Position numbers and translations under genes: made by a program | The notes under the pieces: model-generated | Told to the model about the DNA's origin: nothing | The model's database searches: none | Seen by the model: the letters and a program-made list of their open reading frames with translations, nothing else | Shown: positions 45,604 to 56,970 of the stretch, in pieces | Layout of the letters: every line of letters starts with the position of its first letter | Numbering within the stretch: position 1 is the stretch's first letter | Source of the DNA: Hexactinellida sp. DTS-2022 | Lineage: Eukaryota > Porifera > Hexactinellida | Direction: 5' to 3' | Length of the DNA stretch: 64,000 bases | Assembly: GCA_028753945.1 (NCBI GenBank) | Contig: JAPNXP010000011.1 | Coordinates: forward strand, 1,302,001-1,366,000

Positions 45604-46525
45604 TGCCTAACAAATGTTCAGCTCCTGCCTGTAAAGGGACCTACAGTTCGACTGATGTGCACGTAACCGTATTCAAACTCCCCAATGAACCGCCTGAACT
45701 GAGACAGAATTGATTAGTGCGTATATCTAGAAGATATTCACCCAAACACATTTGTATGTGAGAAGCATTTTCGTGATGAAGACATCTGTCGTTATTATTC
45801 TGTACCTTCTGGGCCCAGTGGATCCATTCAACAAATTCCTCGAAAGGTACCAGTGCTTCTTAAAGGCGCCATTCCTTGTATCTTACCAGGATGTCCTAAG
45901 TATCTTTCAATACCCTCATCGTCTACGTCGAGTAAACGTTTGAAAATGGAGTCGAATGAAGCTCAGTTTTTGTTCAGGCAATTCAAGAGAGCCAGCAAAC
46001 TGCTGAAGTTGCTCAAGAGAGGTTTAGTAAAGATACTTTAGGCGTATTAAAGGAAAAGCTTAATCTCATTTCTCTCAACAACTGGTTACTTTGGTCTACC
46101 TGTAGTAATTTTGTTCATTTCATACTTCCACATATATAAAATTCTAAGATCACAATCGGATCCATGGCAGCCTAACAATTAATTCGCATTTGGGAACCAA
46201 GGCTTTTTGCCATAACCAAACTACCCCCCTAATCCATCAAATGATTGACAGATGTACGCTAAATTGAAGTCGTTCTCAGTTAATGTTACTCATACCTAAA
46301 TGATGATCATCACACAGATATAGTGCAACACCACATTGATTCAGCGAAAAGGCACATTATCAAGGCAATGGATAATATTGAGAAATTTAGTCTTGATGAC
46401 ATAGAATCACAGTTAAAAGAGAAAGTTAGCGTGTCTACTTATCTCCCTCGACTCCAATTTATTTTATGTCAGATCGAGAATGCCACAGTCGCAAAGAATA
46501 GGCGAAGATACAATATCCTAACGTA
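45604..46525 (+). pseudogene. P-2 transposase, THAP domain and N-terminal part
   Basis: From the ATG the reading is MPNKCSAPACKGTYSSTDVH, then TVFKLPNEPPELRQN, an in-frame stop, and EKHFRDEDICRYYS. This is a C2CH THAP domain whose HF follows the lost CxxH-like step. KVPVLLKGAIPCILPGCPKY follows, and later IDSAKRHIIKAMDNIEKF and LPRLQFILCQIENATVAKNR (46330-46500), the helical region before the catalytic core in THAP9/P proteins. Stops and frameshifts are present, so it is a relic. Confidence 0.78.
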
Positions 46526-47021
46526 GGTATACCAATTAATTAGTTTTTTTAACGACTTAATTGAGCACAAATATATTATAAACACGTGTTTACCGCAAAC
46601 TTTGAACATCATATAATTGTATATTCACCACTTAATTATGACATTGTTAAGGATTTTTTGACATCTACACTCAATTCCTATTATAACCAAGCCTGATATT
46701 CTAAAATAGCTGGTTATATCGAAGTTGTCTCGAAGATCTGAAAAATATTTTTAAATAAAATGCTCTCAACCATAGCCTACTCTATATATGGCCTGACAGT
46801 AACCTAGAAAATGTGGACCAAGGATGAAGGAGAAGATGGTAATATTTATCCAACCACAATATTTAATTTCAAAAATAATAATCATAATCAACCACATTAA
46901 TTAGAAATATTCTTGAAATATATACAATTATTGATCAGATTTTATTCCAAACTCTTCTATTGACGTAAAATCTCATCCTTTTAATTTCGCTTTGGTATTT
47001 TATTAATATTAGCTTCTATTC

Positions 47022-49807
47022 ATGCCTAACTCGTGTTCTGTCCCCGGAGGCAAGAGTAACTACAACCCAGATGACCATGTTCCCTGTGTTCAAGATGCCT
47101 CAAAATCCACCAACCCTGAATCATGCCTGGACATACGCTCTTCGTCGCGAGGATATCGGTGACCTGAAGGTGGTCTATGTATGTATCAACCATTTTCAGA
47201 AAGAAGACATAGACTACACTTTCCAAGCCCCAAGAGGAGATAGTACTTTTACTGAAGTACCGCGGGCAAAGCCAAAGCTGAAGGAAGGCGCTGTACCAAG
47301 TTTACTAACTCGCTGCCCAGCATATTACTTATCCAAACCTTACAAACGGAATCGCTTCTCATACGATGCAAAAGAGGAAGAATTGATGAACCAAACACTA
47401 CAACTCAGCTTGAGATCCGAGAGTCAAGAGAAAGAGAAGTTTGTGGTAACTCTCCACAGGACTTGAAAGATAAGTTAAGGTTGCTCTGTATTGATATTTA
47501 GGCATATATGGTGAATCTCAGAATTGCATAATTTACTACTAGGAATACTCTAGATGATGTAGAGATTGACTTCTAAGATTTTTTTTTTCTTAATTTTCAA
47601 TAAATGATGGTGTTTTTTAATAAAATATGACGTAATCTCCCAAATATGGAAATTTTTCAAAATTGTTGATTCTTTTTGAAATTTTCAACATATTATTAGA
47701 AGACTATTTCTTCGCAGTAATAGTCTTTATTTTAATTATTTTGCAGAAGAAACGATCCTATTACGTCATTTCTAAATTCGAATTTTTTTCCAAAAAGACA
47801 CTTTGGGCATAAAAATCTAAAAAATTTAATTTTTATCCTAGGAAGTCAAACTTTTTTTTAAAATGCTCAGTATATGTAGGCGCATGTTTTCAATCGCGGT
47901 TGTAAGGGCATTATAATACAAAAAAATTGAATTAGTAAACTTTTAATGCAAAAAAGTGGGATTTTTTTGACCAATTTCACAAAAATGACAATAACATAGA
48001 GTAGATTAAGGAAAAAGCACATTTAGGTCTGATTGAAAACATTGAGTATTGACTCAGGTATAATTTATAATTGACATGTTTCGGGCTAAAAACTAAAATA
48101 AAAATTTTATGTAATTCTTTGGCTAGTATGGATTAGGCCTATATTGACATTGTCTAGTTCATAACTAAGGATATATACATAGTAGAACTCTAATATTTTC
48201 AGGGATATCTTAGATATATTAGTACTATCCAAAAACGCAATAAAAACATTAGGTCGTCGGGTGTCAAAATATCAGTACAGAGTACCCTTAACCTTGATTT
48301 CTTTACCTTATAGTTGGTTGGTGTGGATCCGTAATGAAAGCAACATAACGTTTGTTCTCGCTAAAATGGCTGAAAAAATATCTCAGTAGATTTGTACCTT
48401 GAAATCAATGCTTATTTATCCACCTCAGCCTATTTTAATGGACAGAGTATATCCGTTTCCATTGCTTCAATTAGTGGCATCCGAGAAATTGAATCTGTTT
48501 TGCAAGAACTTGCTTTAAAATACAACTCTAGTTCTTATTGTGATTATCCCCTTAAGTTCGGTTGTGCATCCTTTGAAGATGTATGTCAATTATATAATTC
48601 AGAAAGAACAAGTTTATCCAAGTTAGCTCTTCATTTGACTATGGAGTCATGTTTTCCGTCTAGCATAGGCGTCAAAATGTAAAACTGGTTTTGAAAGTCG
48701 TTAACGAATTAACAATATCTGCGCTAACTATCCAGAATATAGAAATAATACTCCTGAGTTTGTTGATACCCTTCTTACTGTTTGGAAATTATTCAACGTG
48801 AACACACCATATAAAGGAATACGTTTGAACGATAATTTCTCGAGACCTAGACCTTTGACTTTTTATGACGAGCGATTTCTATTTTTGACTCGTGTAGTTT
48901 TGGTTAGATGCTTGGCAAACTTTACTAGAAAAAATTGGCAAACTGAGTAAACAAACACACACCAGTTTTAGACATGCTTGTATTGCCTTACCACAAATTA
49001 CCAATCATTTGACTCAATCTTGTGGCTTTACATATCTGTTGTCCTCCTTTCTACAGACCGATCCCTTGGAACACCATTTCGGTCTATATCGTATGATGTC
49101 GGGTTCTAATTATCACATCTATCTTCAAATCCTTGAACCGAGCGCCGACTTAAACTTTCTAGCATAATGAAACATATTTACTGACCAACAAGACACTTCC
49201 TTTCAATCTATTCAGTCATTTGTTAAGTCATTTTCTTCTCCGTATAGCGTATTCGACTACTGGTGAGTTCAATTTGGAGCCATTTCTTGATGAGATTAAT
49301 GATCTATCAACAATTGATTGTGGTTCATAGTTGCTTCAATCATTAGCCTTTATTGCAGGCTATACTGTCCATCAGTACCTGAAACAAACAAAACCGTGTC
49401 ATGTCTGTCTACTTATGCTAATAGTTGATATAGAATTTCTGCTTGATTTAGACCTGGACTCTCAGTATAAACTTCTGCAGCTAATGGACCGTGGCGGACT
49501 TAAATATCCTTCTGAGCCAGTTTTAAAATCCATATTTGTTATATGGAAGACCTTTAGTGCCATCGAAAACAATAAAGAGCTGATGGCGAAGCTTGTAAGT
49601 GGACCTTCTAGAAAAATACTAGTTGACTCACGTTGGTGTATTTGGAAGATAGTGATAATCGTGATGCAAGTATTTGGAAGTCTACTTGTATTAGCTGTGG
49701 TGTGTTTAGTTGGAACATCTTATCGAAGCTCGTCTTTACTGCAGCGAATTGCTTTCTTGCAAACAAAGTTAAGAATTATAACTCGCTGGTTCTTTCAAAA
49801 AGTATAG
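47022..49807 (+). pseudogene. P-1 copy 2 transposase remnant
   Basis: From the ATG at 47022 it reads MPNSCSVPGGKSNYNPDDH. The second THAP Cys is replaced by Gly here and is intact in copy 1. A frame change follows, then FPVFKMPQNPPTLNHAWTYA and VCINHFQKEDIDYTF. Further blocks: LYLEINAYLSTSAYFNGQSI (48395), DVCQLYNSERTSLSKLALHL (48577), KGIRLNDNFSRP (about 48815) and LQSLAFIAGYTVHQYLKQTK (49332) to the C-terminal QTKLRIITRWFFQKV. As in copy 1 there is no central DPVHLLK-type catalytic segment. Several breaks; not functional. Confidence 0.85.
47479..48287. mobile_element. 809-bp TTAA-target MITE (piggyBac- or Kolobok-like)
   Basis: It is flanked by TTAA at 47475-47478 and 48288-48291. The ends are GGTTGCTCTGTATTG and the inverse of GGGTACTCTGTACTG. 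P-1 copy 1 has a single TTAA (9200-9203) with otherwise continuous sequence at this point, a natural empty site. No coding capacity. TTAA duplication is shared by piggyBac and Kolobok, and I cannot choose between them. Confidence 0.93.
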
Positions 49808-50519
49808 AAAGCGTAAATTTAAGAAATTCTCTTAATTATGTGTCTACTTATTTGTATTTACCAATGATTTGTATTACTCTGTTATTCTTATTTCTATTTC
49901 TATTATGTAGTTAAGTGTGTCGTGTGTCACTGCTAGAGCCAGAGAGAGAAAGGAGAAAGAGGCGAAAGGAAAGAAAGCAAATAATTGTGTATTATTTACT
50001 GTATATTAATATTAGAAATTGTACTGTTTGTGTTTATTATTACTATTAAATTATGAAAATCCGATCACCGTTCTCATTACAGCTAATACTAATCACGGGC
50101 TAGCACTGCTGAGTTATGTTTACGACCTAGAGACCCATAAAGAACTTAGTAGTTCAATATAGAAAACATTAACAAATTAAAATTTCCCATCTTCTTGTGC
50201 ATCCCTGGTACATCTACTGTCAGGCCATATATAGAGTAGGCTATGTCTCAACCAATTTGGATATACACGTAAATATTGAAATGCTTTTGTATATAATAAA
50301 ATAATGGGGGGGCCATGAGCTGCAGCATAGAGGGAGGGAGTTGACTGTGGTAGTGATCATTCAGTTCTGAATTTACTTTATTATATTTATTTTAGATATT
50401 ATCGCCCAAGGCTCACATTTATTCTCACGCATGCTATAATTATTTACATTTCTTGACTGTCTATATCTTCCACATTTTAACACACTAGAGAGACTATACC
50501 ATCCTATCGGACTACAGAG

Positions 50520-51822
50520 CGAATACTTTGTTTTCTTGAAAAACGTGGCTTGTGAATTCTCAACTCAAGCTAAACGGACAGTTTTATCAATAATGGTGTC
50601 AAGTCTGCACAAAAAATTGTCATCGATTGTTCGCCTAGTTGCATCTACCTAAGCAACGAACTATCAAATCTGTAAATTGCGACGTTGAAACATGCGGTCT
50701 CTATGTTAATGTACTTTGTTCTGATAATCATCCTCAAAATGTCAAAATATTGAAACAGTTTTCTCTTGATAAAAAAACTCACTCCTATCGTTCCTCATCC
50801 GGTCGACATTACCAGGAACCTTTTCCTATTCTTTGATCCTGTTCATATTTTGAAAACTAACCGCAACAATTGGATGAATACAAAAGATTTTAATCACACT
50901 TTGGTTTTCCTAATTTTGAAGAAATTTCTAACATCTCTACGAATTACCCTCTTACGAATTTCAAAGCTTGTTTTGAAGATGTACGATTACTTTACAGACA
51001 AGAGCAACACTCTTTCGCCAAAATCGCACATCAATTGAAAGCAAAAGCATGCTGGGCTTCAACTTTTGAGCGTCAGAATGTAAAACTTGCTCTAAAGATT
51101 TTCTAGAGTCAGAGCGTAGAGCGTCTAGAGTCAGAGCGTCTAGAGTCAGAGCGTAGACTCAAACTATCCAATATACTTAAACTATATCAAACTAGTGCAG
51201 AACAAATTTCAGTTAGGAACTTCACCAGAAAATTCTCAAATTCTCCTGATGAGTTAGTGTCTTCAAGTGTTTCATCTGAAACCATAGAAGAATTCTAAAC
51301 CAAACTCCAGAATTAGTAACTATCATGTACGACTCCCAAACATTACAAGCACTAGTTTTTATGGCTGGTTATACTGTGCACAAATTTTATATGAGATCTA
51401 CGAAATGTTCCACATGCCTGAATTTCCTCAGAAACGACAAGGAATTTTTGTTCGAACAACTACCTGATTCAAAGTACACCTATCTGGAAATCGTTGACAG
51501 AGGATCACTCAAGTGGCCTTCAGATAGTATTATAGATGCAGTAGTTGTTTTATGGGGAATCTTTGTTACTATTGATGGAAATAACTCACTAATGACCGCA
51601 TTGGTCCAAGGAGCTTCTCGACATATTTTGGTTTCTCTAGGTATTACATAAATAGAAAATAATGATAGTGAAACATGGAGAAATACATGTCCCTCTTGTA
51701 GCACTGCTTATTGGGATATTTTGAAGCACTTGCATTCCGTCATGGCGAATTGTTTGATATCAAACAAAGTTAAAAATTTCAATTCAGACATAGCTGCTCG
51801 TGGAGATATTTTTTTTTTTTAG
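50520..51822 (+). pseudogene. P-2 transposase, catalytic core and C-terminal part
   Basis: NVLCSDNHPQNVKILKQFSL (about 50706) is the region of the second catalytic Asp. PHPVDITRNLFLFFDPVHIL then KTNRNNWMNTKDFNH (50790-50900) is the highly conserved FDPxHLLKNxRNNW stretch of P/THAP9 transposases that P-1 lacks. AFIAGYTVHQY is matched by VFMAGYTVHKFYMRSTKCST (51356), and RGSLKWPSDSIIDAVVVLW (51502) continues the C-terminus. A duplicated GTCTAGAGTCAGAGC unit sits near 51105-51150. Stops and frame changes are present. Confidence 0.8.
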
Positions 51823-52233
51823 TACAATTCTCGTTGAAATTATAAAGTTTGGTATGATGACAGTAGTGCTGCGAACTGGAATTAAATTTGATTCAATTCA
51901 GTTACAGTTACAGTTACAGTTTTAGTTTCATTTCAGTTACAGTTTTAATTCAGTTACAGTTACAGTTTTCATTTCAGTTACAGTTTTAATTCAGTTACAG
52001 TTTTAATTCAGTTACAGTTTTCATTTAGTTACAGTCTTCATTTCAGTTACAATTTTCATTTCAGTCACAATGTTTACCACAGTCAGTACAACTTCGTACT
52101 TAGTTAGGTATTCACAACTTTCACCTATTTTACGACTAAAACCTTAGTTAATTATTACTAACCCTTATTATACTATATGCAATGACTGGCTTAACATTTT
52201 TTATCCATTTTTACATCCGTTTTAGCCCACATA

Positions 52234-53895
52234 ATGCACTCTGTAATTTCTGTTGGCAGGAAGCATTTATCGACGGTGCATGAGTTTTTCGCGAAAGATG
52301 GTGACATGTATACATGCACCGTGATTTCCGAGAATGGGATTCCTTGTGATTTTAATTCGAAGATCTTAAACGGGCCAAGTAATCTGAAAGAGCATTTGCG
52401 GAGACGACATTCATCATCATTTGAGGCTTTCAAGAGTTCGGAGCGGGGTCAATCAGAAACAACCGACGCAAAAGCCAACAAGAAGAGGGCGAGAAGTGAG
52501 GGAAGTTTGTCGAATTTTGTTGTTGTTAAAAAGGTTAAGGAATTTACGGAACCTTGTCAATACAATCAGCAGCACTATCGACAGAGACATTTCAACAAGT
52601 TGCTCTCCACCTTTGTTGCCGTATCACCGCGGGCGAGTGCACACATGTTCAAGCACCAAGAATACGGTTTCCACAAAATTTTGTCATATGTGAGTGATGG
52701 AAAATTTCGAATCCCCCATCATCAAACAATTTATAATAACATTACCAAGCAGGCAGAATTTGTCGAGTCATTTATTAAACTCGAGATGACTACAGTATCA
52801 CACACTACCAAAGACCCTGTGCTGCCTATTTGCCAGGTTAGTGTTGACTGTTGGACCCGGAAAGGATACAAAGGTTCCTTTTATGGCGAGACAATTAACT
52901 TCTATAACTTTGACAAAAATTGTGTGAGCCAGAGAACACTAGCAATTGACGACTTCAATCATCCACATACTGGTGAGCGTATTATCGAAAAATACACTTC
53001 CATACATGATTCCTTTGGTATCAAGCCAATCCAAATTGCACTCGTATTCTCAGAAAATGCCTCCAACATGCTCAAGGCGTTTAAACTCCTGGATAATGAG
53101 ACAAATGTTAATACTGTAGTTGATAACGAGTCTCATGTGGAAGTTTCAGATACGGATTTTGATCAACTGGTATGCGAGTTGTCCTCAATACAGACGAAAA
53201 CGAAAACCCGGCACTATGGCGATCCCATACACACCAAGAACTTGATAATGAAGCTGTGTAGCAAACCCAGGTTCAAGAGTACGTGCGATTTGATTAACAA
53301 CGCTCGGGCGCTTGTTAATACTGTCCACAAATCAGCAACGTTGAAACAAGAGTGGGATCGGGTATCTTCCCTGTCACTCGTGGGAGATGTTCCAACTCGT
53401 TTTGATTCAACATTTCTTCTCACCTCTCGTCTAGCACAAGTTGCTGAAGCACTACCGGATTTTGTGATGAAACAAAAGATCTCAACCAACATTCTTCCAG
53501 GCACATACCACTGGAATGAGTTGGAAGGTTTCAATCAACTCATGGAGCCAATATACAATGCTACGCTGATCTTAAGTAGTGACCACTTCAGTATCTCACA
53601 TTTGTTCCCTATAATGACTATGCTGCTACCTCGCTACTTGGAAAAGGAGATGACACACCAATCGAGTTTCCCGAAGCTGGCCAAGGCGATGCTGGAAGAT
53701 TTGAAAAAACGTTTCTCGTGGCTCTATAATAGTACATACTTCCAACTGTTGGCATGTCTAGATCCAGGGTATAACATCATCTTCAGCAAACCACCTCTCT
53801 CTGCCCAGTATAATGCGATGAAGGAGCTTTTAGCAACAGAATATAGGAACAGAATATACAACAGAATTAGCAACAGAATATACAACAGAATATAA
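52234..53895 (+). CDS. hAT-family transposase with BED-like finger, C-terminally truncated
   Basis: A 553-codon open frame, the longest in the window. Residues 28-59 (CTVISENGIPCDF...NLKEHLRRRH) form a BED-like zinc finger with C28, C38, H54 and H59. Residues 203-216 (SVDCWTRKGYKGSF) hold the first catalytic Asp (D205) of the hAT RNase H fold. Residues 271-281 (VFSENASNMLK) align with the usual TDNASNMxxA, but the second catalytic Asp is Glu (E274). LDPGYNIIFSKPPL near residue 520 is the LDPRFK-like region. The expected hAT dimerisation domain after it is missing, and the frame ends in an AACAGAATATA repeat. Probably inactive although open. The start at 52234 follows the match to the copy at 3220; a spliced upstream start is possible. 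Confidence 0.85.
   Translation: MHSVISVGRKHLSTVHEFFAKDGDMYTCTVISENGIPCDFNSKILNGPSNLKEHLRRRHSSSFEAFKSSERGQSETTDAKANKKRARSEGSLSNFVVVKKVKEFTEPCQYNQQHYRQRHFNKLLSTFVAVSPRASAHMFKHQEYGFHKILSYVSDGKFRIPHHQTIYNNITKQAEFVESFIKLEMTTVSHTTKDPVLPICQVSVDCWTRKGYKGSFYGETINFYNFDKNCVSQRTLAIDDFNHPHTGERIIEKYTSIHDSFGIKPIQIALVFSENASNMLKAFKLLDNETNVNTVVDNESHVEVSDTDFDQLVCELSSIQTKTKTRHYGDPIHTKNLIMKLCSKPRFKSTCDLINNARALVNTVHKSATLKQEWDRVSSLSLVGDVPTRFDSTFLLTSRLAQVAEALPDFVMKQKISTNILPGTYHWNELEGFNQLMEPIYNATLILSSDHFSISHLFPIMTMLLPRYLEKEMTHQSSFPKLAKAMLEDLKKRFSWLYNSTYFQLLACLDPGYNIIFSKPPLSAQYNAMKELLATEYRNRIYNRISNRIYNRI
53836..53895. repeat. Short tandem repeat AACAGAATATAC
   Basis: About four imperfect 12-15 bp units that form the end of the transposase frame. 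Confidence 0.8.
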
Positions 53896-55070
53896 GAACA
53901 GCACTTAAGGACAAATTCAACAATCAGAGCAACGAACTATGAAACTCATATTGGGTTTTGAAATTGAAGGAAGTTAGTTTTGTACAATTTGTAGGTTTAG
54001 TTAGGGAATTTTAACTCAAAACCTTGAAAAGAATTGTTACCAAACAATTTCTACACTAGAGTCTTCTTCTGGACCCAAATAAACATTAAAAAAAAGTTGC
54101 AAGCCCAAACCCATGAGGAAGATTTTTTACACGAGTTGCAGTTTCTGATTTTCCATAGTAAATCGCCGACATTTCTGGAGCTAACTTTCTCAAATCAGCT
54201 CCAATCAACTTATTATCACCATATTGGTACTCTGCGTTAAATTTCCAGCAATTTGATATATCGCATGTCCATATTTGGAAGAATTTTCCATAGCAACGCT
54301 GGAATGTCTTAGGAATGTGTAAAAATTCCATTATCAAATTGTATTCCCACTTAATCAAGTGACCCCTCATTCGACTCCATTCAGCTACCTGAGTAAAATT
54401 ATACACATACCGACACTCTAAAACGTAATTTTATAAAATTAATCGGGATTTACAGTTAATCTCGAAAATCTCGAATAATTTTATAAAATCACGTGATAAT
54501 AAGTTGATTGGAGCTGATTTGAGAAAGTTAGCTCCAGAAATGTCGGCGATTTACTATGGAAAATCAGAAACTGCAACTCGTGTAAAAAATTTTCCTCACG
54601 GGTTTGGGCTTGCAATTTTTTTTCTATGTTTATTTGGGTCCAGAAGAAGACTCTAGTGTAGAAATTGTTTGGTAACAATTTTTTCAAGGTTTGCCTATAA
54701 TTTGAGGTAAAATTCCCTAACTAGTTATTAAGTGTGATGCACAAAAGAAGGCTAGGCTAGAAAAAGTGGTCTAAGGTTTCGATGAGTTCTAACACACATT
54801 ATAATTATATTCAGTAATCATCTACCCCCTTTACGTGAGTGTATAAAATATAAATCCTTACATCCCTTGGGAACTGGACAGTTGACGAAATCTATCTCAT
54901 TTTCAAGATATTAGAACAATAACCATGGGTGAATAATAAAAGATTGTTAAAAAATCAAAGATTTTGGGTTTCATTGATTTACAACAAATCACCCAAAACT
55001 AAACTCAAGAGACTGCATACATCATTTTGGACGATAACATTCAAATCCCAGCTATCAATAACCTGTATGT
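53880..55070 (+). repeat. Dispersed repeat R1, copy with a foldback insertion
   Basis: 53880-53990 and 54740-55070 together match the inverse of 58850-59290 (AGCACTTAAGG; TTGAAATTGAAGGAAGTTAG; CCATGGGTGAATA; CTGCATACATCATTTT). The 730 bp between them, absent from the other copy, is the foldback at 53996-54727. The nature of R1 is unknown; it may belong to the hAT gene that follows. Confidence 0.8.
53996..54727. mobile_element. Foldback/MITE with about 220-bp inverted arms
   Basis: Arm 53996-54216 is inverted at 54488-54727 with only small differences (GGAATTTTAACTC at the outer edge; CACTAGAGTCTTCTTCTGG; CAAATCAGCTCCAATCAACT at the inner edge). The spacer is about 270 bp. The copy of the surrounding repeat at 58850-59290 lacks it, confirming a discrete insertion. 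Reading frames inside the arms mirror each other and are not genes. Confidence 0.88.
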
Positions 55071-55085
55071 CAGCAATAATTCACT

Positions 55086-55766
55086 TTGAGTATCTGCAAC
55101 CCAAATTCCTATTTCAAATTCGATCAACACCTCACTCAACCCTGGAAAATAGAACTTCTAAAGAGTCAGAACGAAATTTTGCAAATTCTTCATCACGAAG
55201 TCCTGAGAAAAATTGTGTCTGAGATTCATGGATTCAAGCAGTTTGGAATTATTGTGGACGAAACCTCTGACATCGCCAACAAAGAACAGATGTCAATCGT
55301 TATTCGCTACATATCGAAGGATTTTATCCCCATTGAATCGTTCGTGGGCTTCGTGAATGTCGAGTCTACAACTGGCGAGGCGCTCTACGATCAAATCAAC
55401 ATGGCTTTGCTTTCTCTTAACATCCACCTGGAAGATTGCGTTGCACAGGGCTATGATGGGGCGAGCAACATGCGTGGAAAAAATAAGGGTCTCGCTACTC
55501 ACATTGCTAATAATTATCCCATGGCGGTATATTCATATTGCAACGGACATTGCCTTAATCTCATCCTTCAAGATGCATGCAAGTTAACTGCTTTGCAGAA
55601 AGGCATGAATTTAGTCCAGAGGCTTACAACATTCGTACGTGGGTCTCCCAAACGAGCAGCTGACTATGCCACATTCAGCCTTCAAATGGGAGAACCTATT
55701 CTCGTAACTACGCTCCGCCCCTTCTGTACTACGCGCTGGGTGTACCGCAAAGGGTCCTTTGATTAA
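55086..55766 (+). pseudogene. ZMYM-like hAT transposase, catalytic N-terminal part
   Basis: A 226-codon open block. FGIIVDETSDIANKEQMSIV (D58) and AQGYDGASNMRGKNKGL (D124) are the first and second Asp regions of hAT transposases of the ZMYM1/DUF4371 group. YSYCNGHCLNLILQDACK (a CxxHxLNL-type motif) and TTLRPFCTTRW follow. A stop and frame change near 55766-55870 separate it from the rest. The start is not certain; similarity begins near 55100. Confidence 0.85.
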
Positions 55767-55870
55767 ATACGAGAAAATTACCAGGCATTACTGGCCTGGC
55801 TTGCCGATCTTGTAACCAAGAGAGTTGGAAAGGATAGATCTGATGCTCTTCCGAATTTTACTACCTTTGT

Positions 55871-56850
55871 ATGGGACAAAAGATATTTACCCTCGTATAC
55901 TATACGCATGTCCAACTTCAGAATCCTTCCTTGTCTATCAGTGAAGTCTCGAGACTCATGGCCGATTTGGTGTTGATTATCAAAGCAGAGTCCACCGAAG
56001 GCGCTGCTCAACTGGTCTACCAGGGCTGTGTGCACATTGCTAGAGAAAAAACGACAGAAGGAGAAATTGGCGGTCTAGGACTTGGCGCTCCGCAAGCTCC
56101 CAGACGGTGGATGAACATTCATAGCCGCGAGGATGAAAATTCAACGCAGTTAAGGAAAAGATTATCTGCTCCTCCTATGCAACATACTGAAGAAGAGGTT
56201 GAAAACTACTTCAGAAGGCAGTATATTGAAGTGATGACAGCTGTAATTTTGGCTTTTGAAGAGCGTTTTCAGATAAGTAATGTAATCCTTTCAATGGATA
56301 CATACATGAAAACGATTGAATATGTTGATCTTCCTGCCCCTTCTCTCCAAGCTGTTGAGGCCATATGCAATCATTGTGAACAGGATCAGCACAATGGAAC
56401 ACCTATCCCGGGTCGAACTAATATCTGTAAAGAAAGTTTGGTTAACGACCTACGCAATCTGCGGCGGTAGGAAGAGTCTATAGGAGCCGAGAACACAACC
56501 ACACCAGAACAGATTGCAAGTATATTTGCCAAGAACGCAACTTTACGGGCCATTTCTCAAAACATGGCGTACATAGTCAAACTTCTTCTCCTCGTACCCA
56601 CAACGTCATGTTCTGCGAAGAGGAGTTTTTCTTCGTTGCGTCGCCTAAATACTTATCTGCGAAGTACAATGGGTCAGGCACGTCTCAACCACCTCGCTGT
56701 GGTAGCTTCTCACAAAGAGGTGACCGATTATCTAGACCTAGAGGAGCTTGTAGATTCATGGAGAAGTAGTATAGCAGCTCGTGAAAACGCAGTGGCAGGT
56801 AGAAAAAACCCGATTCGGCCAAGCTTCACTAGAACTAGACCTACTAACAT
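55871..56850 (+). pseudogene. ZMYM-like hAT transposase, C-terminal part with hAT dimerisation domain
   Basis: The reading continues with REKTTEGEIGGLG and EEVENYFRRQYIEVMTAVIL. After a single in-frame TAG at 56468-56470 it reads IVKLLLLVPTTSCSAKRSFS followed by SLRRLNTYLRSTMGQARLNH, the hAT C-terminal dimerisation motif (LLxLPTTTASxERSFSxLxxIKxxLR). The catalytic Glu region lies within. At least one frameshift and one stop relative to an active gene. The downstream frame is lost in a TA microsatellite. Confidence 0.86.
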
Positions 56851-56894
56851 AATTCAACAAACAACTAGAACACAAACGTTTGATAATACAAGTA

Positions 56895-56895
<1 letters not shown>

Positions 56896-56967
<72 letters not shown>
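56896..56967. repeat. (TA)n microsatellite, about 36 units
   Basis: Uninterrupted TA repeat. Its translations (YIYIYI) are artefacts. Confidence 0.97.

Positions 56968-56970
<3 letters not shown>

Larger units (their letters stand above)
46771..50245 (+). mobile_element. P-type transposon P-1, copy 2, with a TTAA MITE inside
   Basis: The same terminal repeats as copy 1 (CATAGCCTACTCTATATA and inverse). The direct repeat TCTCAAC (46764-46770 and 50246-50252) extends to 8 bp with the next C. Length is 3475 bp. Removing the 809-bp MITE and one TTAA gives about 2662 bp, the size of copy 1 (2656 bp). It is inserted into the older P-2. Confidence 0.93.
45591..51830 (+). mobile_element. P-type transposon P-2, older, split by P-1 copy 2
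   Basis: THAP-type start at 45604, transposase blocks to 46525, then P-1 copy 2 (46771-50245) with its target duplication, then the catalytic and C-terminal blocks of the same gene (50520-51822). Net length without P-1 is about 2.75 kb. The right side abuts the BED-type hAT whose end is at 51864. Its own terminal repeats were not identified. Confidence 0.8.
51864..53895 (+). mobile_element. BED-type hAT transposon, left end and transposase
   Basis: The left terminus TAGTGCTGCGAACTGG at 51864 equals that of the element at 2950. Subterminal CAGTTACAGTTTTMATT repeats run from 51898 to 52075. A right terminus was not found: after about 53880 the sequence becomes the repeat shared with 58840-59290, so the right part seems lost. 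Confidence 0.8.

Noticed and set aside
51861-52080. Direct-repeat array resembling a CRISPR array
   Set aside because: Irregular CAGTTACAGTTTT hexamer-type subterminal repeats of an hAT element in animal DNA, without unique spacers.
54034-54687. Pairs of 68-codon frames with the same product on opposite strands
   Set aside because: They are the two arms of the foldback element, not genes.
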